Assembly: GCF_016920785.2 (NCBI RefSeq) | Contig: NW_024609846.1 | Span: 104,894,831 to 104,958,830, forward strand | Direction of reading: 5' to 3' | Source: Ixodes scapularis | Taxonomy: Eukaryota; Arthropoda; Arachnida; Ixodida; Ixodidae | Length of the DNA: 64,000 nt | Part shown: positions 59,106-64,000 of the stretch, one piece after another | Layout of the letters: every line of letters starts with the position of its first letter | Numbering within the stretch: the first letter of the stretch is position 1 | Notes under the pieces: generated by a model | The model's input: the letters and a program-made list of their open reading frames with translations, nothing else | The model's database searches: none | What the model was told of the DNA's origin: nothing | Translations under genes and position numbers: made by a program

Positions 59106-59837
59106 GAGTATGGTTAACCAAAATATAATTAAGACCCTAACGATATCCCCACAAGGTGGGCGCTCCATCCGATGCGGGGACAGCGGGCAATTTGCATGGT
59201 GAACAGCTAAAGGCCAGCCCGAAGGCCACGGAAAATGAAGGAATTCCGGTCCTTAATGCCGTACCGTAAAGAAGGAGACGTCTTGATTGATCGTAATTTA
59301 ATGCGGAGCGTATGCCGTGAGCCCGTAGGGAGGAAACCCGTCAGGAAACAACGGCCCTTACACGAGCCAAGCCTTCGGAGCTCGAAGACAGATTTCCTGA
59401 CGGGCTACCTCGATCGACGTTACCGTTTGCTGGGCTGAGCGTATAAACTCGTAAAGACAAAACTGACCTCATATAGTCCATTCATCTCAGTCAGAATATT
59501 CAGCAATAATGATGTCTGTACTTTTTCTCGGAGAAACCTAATATGAACGATGTAAAAAAAACAAAACAACAACAATAACAACAACAATGCAGCAGCGGGA
59601 CGTTCCTTCAGGGACAGACTTGTAGCCTAACGAACGTGATGTCACAGATGGAAAGCGCGAACTAGATGATGGATCATGAACGAAAACGACAACTACGTGA
59701 CCATACCGACGCCCAAAAATGGATAGGGAAGGTGCAGCTTTTACAGGGATTGAGATCCAGTCAGAACATTGCCGAGAAACGAGGATCAAGCTACACTGTT
59801 CCTGTGTGAGTCTAACCTGGACGTCAAGAGGCAGGGA

Positions 59838-59950
59838 GGGCGTGGCTTGTGAATGTCTACACTTCCTGTTTCGTGATCACTTTTGCAGAGTTCTAATCAA
59901 CTAACGCCGCAACCTCTGTTGCTGCGACGCGATAATAAAGGTTCGGAACC
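59838..59950 (+). repeat. Dispersed repeat family A, copy 8 (diverged)
   Basis: The copy includes GGCGTGGCTTGTGAATG, CTTCCTGTTTCGTGATCAC, AACTAACGCCGCAACC, TGTTGCTGCGACGCGATAAT and a GGTTCGGAAC segment. The central ATTGG boxes have decayed here. Confidence 0.5.
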
Positions 59951-61924
59951 CCCCGCTCCCGGCATTTTTTCAGCTGCTAGTGACGTACCGCATGCCAGTT
60001 AATGACAACTGTCTACGTAGACTTGTCACCGAGTCTGTAATGCTGAATGGCGACCCTCCTTCTTTCCGCCTTTTAAGCAAATCTACTGTTTTTTTTTTAC
60101 ACATCATTTTTAGGAGTTATGATAAAAGAACGTCGAATTAATATAGTGAAGCCTGATTTACATGGTGCGAATTTTCTTGCGATTTCGCAGCTGCGGCGTT
60201 GGGCACCCCAGCCATCACTACGCTTCTTTTGCTGCACGAGTGACGGGCATCAGATCGGTGCATATCTTCCCAGTGTGCACGATATTTCATTCACGGAGGT
60301 ATTTAGACGAGAATAATAATTTACGTTTCCTCCCGGTTACTGACAGTCAGGTAGGTATGCAGGAATAACTCAAAACTAACAGAACAAATCACTTAAAAGG
60401 AGGAAATAAAATAAAGATAAAAAGTGAGGAAAAAATACTAAAATAAAAATGCCTAGTGTCCAGAATCAAGTCGGAAGTCTAGAGTAACGACAATCTGAGA
60501 TCACGTTTGCCGCACAAATATCTATGTGCACGAGATGCTCGTTGCCCACACTCTTCCTGCCCCGTCTTAGGCCTTGTTTTCGTCCGAGACCGATTTTAGA
60601 AAGAACGCTAATTTACTCTTTTATTATATAATTATATTTTAAAATATGCGAAATCTTTGAAGTCGATAATTTTCAAATGCCCAGACATCCAACTGTCGCT
60701 AGCGGCGAAAATTTAGCCAAGAGCAATGCTTAAAGCAGAAATGAACGGGGATATATGCGTATGATTCCAGCAACTGTACAGGACGACTACCACACTATAC
60801 CGTACAAGAACGGTCACAGTATCTGCCATGAACCTTGCGAATAACACCGGAAACACAGTGAGAACCGTGTCAAAGGTTTCTCACGAAGACAATTCCCTTC
60901 GGAAGAGGGCTTCGATTGTCTCGCGCGGCTTCTTGCTGGGACTGACCATTGTTCGGAGCCACATGCGTGTAATCGGTGCGTCTGTGCATCTACAATGCCG
61001 CGTATACACGCAGGGTGCGTTGTGTTCCATTATACAGTGCCGAAAGCAAATGGGACGGTATAGTGGCCCGGCACCCAAAAGAAAGCCGCACAGGAAGTTA
61101 TACATATCACAATTATGGGTGCTTACATAAGCGCTGTGTATTTCTGCGTTTCGCCCTGTTTCCGTATAGCTCAGCGAGCGAAAATTCCAATCCACTCGAC
61201 AGGCATGCAACCTCTTGGCGAGCGAGCACAGCATGCGTCATATTTACACAAACATGCAAAGGGCCAGAAGCCCTTTTGACACAAACGCCTAGTTATACAA
61301 AGCACTTTTTTTTTTGCCCGAGTGTTTGGTAGAATCAAAGCACTTCAAGATGGCTACGCTCTCTCGCACCCATACGTTTAATAAAGCCGCAGTTACGATG
61401 ATCATACAACGTTCAAAAGACGTACGGTGTTCGCTGCAGTGCAGACGCGATGCCAGAATTATTTGCGGTCACGCCTCACGAATCTTAGAATCATCTGGAG
61501 ACGACGCTTCACGAGCTTCGATTCGTACAGTGCCACAGACACCACAACCAAATAGAAAACCACTTTAAGAAGAAACTTTTACAACTTGGCACAATCTATC
61601 GAGGATCGGGCTTCTGCACTGGACGGAATAGAATGCACGAGCGCTTGACGAGGCTCGGCCACCACGATAGAGCCCATTGACGCAAACGTCTGGGGACGAA
61701 ACGGTGAAGCGTTACTAAATGCGGATGCCTGCGGAGACTCCCCCCCTTCGCTTCCTCAATTGCCCCGATTAACTGAAGAGATTGGAGCAAGGACGCGGAC
61801 TTGCCCGCCAACGGGGAAAGAGTCAGACCCGTCGCATTTATACCCGGAGATTAGGCCGGACTCAGACACCAAGAACGAAGAAACGCCCGGGGTCGAGCGA
61901 CAGGAAGGATAGCGTGACCTTCCA

Positions 61925-62280
61925 TAATAATGCGCCGAGAAACTGAGGGGAGCGGAGGAGACCCTGCTTGGGCCTGAAATGGCCTGCGGTATGAAAAAAT
62001 AAAAAGAGCACGCGGGGTCGTCGGAACGCTAAGCTCTGATTGGTAAGATTAGTGGGTAAGCCTAAAGCTAGCTGCCTTCAGTCTCCTTTCCACTCGTCGA
62101 ACGCGGTAGATCGCGGAACGCAGGCGTCCGGCGCTTGGCTCTCACGCTCTAATGCGTTGGTCGAGCGCAGAGGAGACAAAGGCAGCTCGATTTGGGTCCT
62201 AATCATTCGAACCAGGGCTTGGCATTCTGAGGTCTCCGCGCGCTTTCCTCTCTTTCTCTTTCTTAGTTTCTCGGCGGATT
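61925..62280. mobile_element. Foldback element, family D
   Basis: The outer arms read GCCGAGAAACTGAGG on the left and TTAGTTTCTCGGCGG on the right. The inner arms read GATTAGTGGGTAAGCC...AGCTGCC...GTCTCC...TCGTCGAACGCG on the left. They are mirrored by CGCGTTGGTCGAGCG-type sequence, GGAGACAAAGGCAGCTCG and GGGTCCTAATC on the right. It is non-coding. The two arm layers suggest one larger foldback transposon or a nested insertion. Confidence 0.6.
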
Positions 62281-62564
62281 TTGTCTGTTTGTGCTCTCAG
62301 GAAGCCGTGCCTACTTTTGCGCATGAGATGTGCATGAAATATGTTTTTGGTCGTGCGCTGCGTGCGGTATACCACATTTGTTTGAGTGTGTTCGTATATC
62401 CATTTCAACGCCGCGTGGCGAGCATTTTTAAACTCTGTATCGCCAATGGCGAGAAAGAAGCAGAAACGATAGGCTGCACCAGAGCCAGTAATTAAGTTAC
62501 GCTTCAGAGTAATGATTCCTGGGCCATCTCGATGTGTAAAATCACTGCTGCCAGTTACCTCAAG

Positions 62565-62696
62565 CATTAGAAAGTTTTAGAAAACCATTTTTGCACATTC
62601 GATATGGAATGTGTGGATCTTTGGTACAAACTGCGCATCAGGACCCATCGTACCGTTTCAGAAGTGTAAAAACGGTTCTCTAAAATTCCTATTATC
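62565..62696. mobile_element. Short foldback MITE with shared tip (member 7)
   Basis: The left arm reads ATTAGAAAGTTTTAGAAAAC, CATTTTTGCAC. The right arm, reverse-complemented, reads ATAATAGGAATTTTAGAGAAC, CGTTTTTACAC. The pairing is imperfect but spans about 45 bp. The tip matches the group consensus. Confidence 0.6.
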
Positions 62697-64000
62697 TGAA
62701 GTTGCAGAAAGAGGTTTTCAGTCCTACAGAAATGTTAAAACAGTTTGCAACAGAACAAAGCAAGACGGTGTCGCCTGAGGACCAGGAGGTCACATTTTCG
62801 AATCGGGAGGATCGCAAAGTGCGCCCACCCTGCACCAAGCACCAAAATGGTAGCGCCATACGAGAACATTGGGGAAGGTTTGAACAATGGCTCACACCGG
62901 TTATGCGCGCCTCCGTTGCACTATCGATAGAGGGCTCTGTCATTTCGTCGCTCATCCCGTGCAATACACCATGCTGCACCAGGTGCGTGTCTTGTACGTG
63001 GATGCGCGTGCATGCGGGACATCAGAGTAAAAGTATAACGCAGTATGTCTGTACACACATTTGCGTTAGTGCGCACACAAACACAAGCAGGTGCACGGAG
63101 GACGTCCGCCGCGCACGCCTCGACTGTCCGCGCGCTATCTGTATACTCTTCCGATGAAGATTATGCGATGAAGGCGCGCACGGACGCACAACCGCAAGGA
63201 GTCTCGACACGAACGAGTGCCCCGTACAGGCATGGCGCGCTAAATGCGGCCGCCGAAATTATCCTGTTATCGCGAACGAGGAAGGGGGTGCAACGGTATG
63301 CATCGCTAACGTATACACAACGGATCACCGGGCGGACGTGCGTTTAAAACGTAATGAACTAAACAAATAAAAGAACATAAAAACCGGAGCATTTAGGCAT
63401 GCTTCGTTCGTTACGCTCGACGACACAGACGAGAAGGAAAAGAAAACAAATGAAAAAAATCAGTGCACCCGGTTGATACGGAGAAAGAAAAACAAACCGG
63501 CCATCTGCAAAAGTACCACGCACACGGATGCTCTTCCTCTCAACACTCAACGCCATCGCAGCTGGCATGTATCTCCGCCGTGTGTAGTATAATGCGGCTT
63601 GCTATTTTCAAAACGCATCTTCGTGAGGGCTTCATAAAAGCCCTACCCGGATTGCGCATGATTTTCACGCTTAGAGTTGGCGCGAAGCCAACGTGCGCCG
63701 TCAGCGTCCAAGATAGAAACCGTTGCGCGCGGGTGTGACTCCCATGCGATATCAAGCGCGATTGCGACAGGGGCAACGGGAGTACGAAGTCGTCTCCTGC
63801 CACCGTCGGTCAGGTCCGATGTGGACGAAGTTCTTGCTCGTTTACGCGCAGCTACACGTACCGACAGATTGAGACAAGTGTTGAAGACAGACGTCCAAAA
63901 TGACACTGGACAAGAAACAAAGAGATGGACTCGAAGTTTGATTAGGGGACACGCAGTGCTTCTTGTCACCAACGCCGATTCACTATAAACAAACTTTACG

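Larger units (their letters stand above)
54445..64000. other. Non-coding block at the right edge
   Basis: Contains the listed repeats and a small hairpin at about 59337-59405 (CCCGTCAGGAAA/TTTCCTGACGGG). ORFs at 60828-61332, 62702-63157 and 63643-63988 were inspected and show no recognised protein pattern. No exon of the EGF gene was identified here. Confidence 0.45.

Noticed and set aside
62702..63157. 151-codon plus-strand frame with a Cys-rich C-terminus
   Set aside because: Cysteine spacing fits no zinc finger or EGF pattern, the C-terminus is CA-repeat-derived, and there is no splice context.

Overview
The window reads as animal nuclear DNA with low gene density: no operons, no long conserved ORFs, abundant microsatellites and homopolymer runs, many short foldback transposons, and one recognisable gene split into small exons by long introns. 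The coding exons are arthropod-like extracellular-matrix sequence. Together with the intermediate GC content and the density of non-autonomous DNA transposons, this suggests a chelicerate, most plausibly a hard tick. That assignment is an inference without any database search.

The one supported host gene lies on the minus strand at the left. Three consecutive exons (16621-16831, 6760-6861, 5650-5766) encode an LDL-receptor class A-like segment, a six-cysteine EGF module and a calcium-binding EGF module. All introns following these exons are phase 1, and each exon joins the next in frame, which is strong internal proof that they belong together. The 143-residue piece looks like part of a large secreted or apical matrix glycoprotein of the dumpy/fibrillin type. 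Neither the start codon, signal peptide nor stop codon was found. The gene must continue to the left of base 1, and its 5' exons lie to the right of 16831, inside or beyond the window. Much of the remaining 47 kb may therefore be its first intron or upstream DNA.

Everything else supported is repeat. Four elements have matching target-site duplications. Three are hAT-type: 30029-31185, 40546-40720 and 47922-48143. One is PIF/Harbinger-like, at 41471-41849. A fifth element, 53826-54440, is flanked by TTAA. A 1.6-kb foldback at 27947-29538 carries broken THAP-domain coding sequence in its arms, the remains of a P-like or other THAP-bearing transposase gene. Seven short foldback MITEs with different bodies share a terminal motif of the form GAGTTTTAGTAGACCG. 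Further foldback families occur at 8379, 13363/37322, 45600-45897, 46758, 48198 and 61925.

Three dispersed families stand out for the promoter-like motifs they carry. Family A (eight copies) carries several CCAAT/ATTGG boxes. Family B (three copies) and family C (two copies) carry CACGTG E-boxes. Several GC- and CpG-rich islands (about 2690-3160, 8640-9190, 9540-9950, 24000-24520, 32536-32990, 35380-35700, 39050-39340, 40020-40340, 52350-52700) create most of the long spurious ORFs; one or more could be a promoter.

No rRNA, complete tRNA, CRISPR array, bacterial-type gene or intact transposase was seen. The most novel-looking material is the transposon fossil record: the THAP foldback and the MITE group with shared tips.
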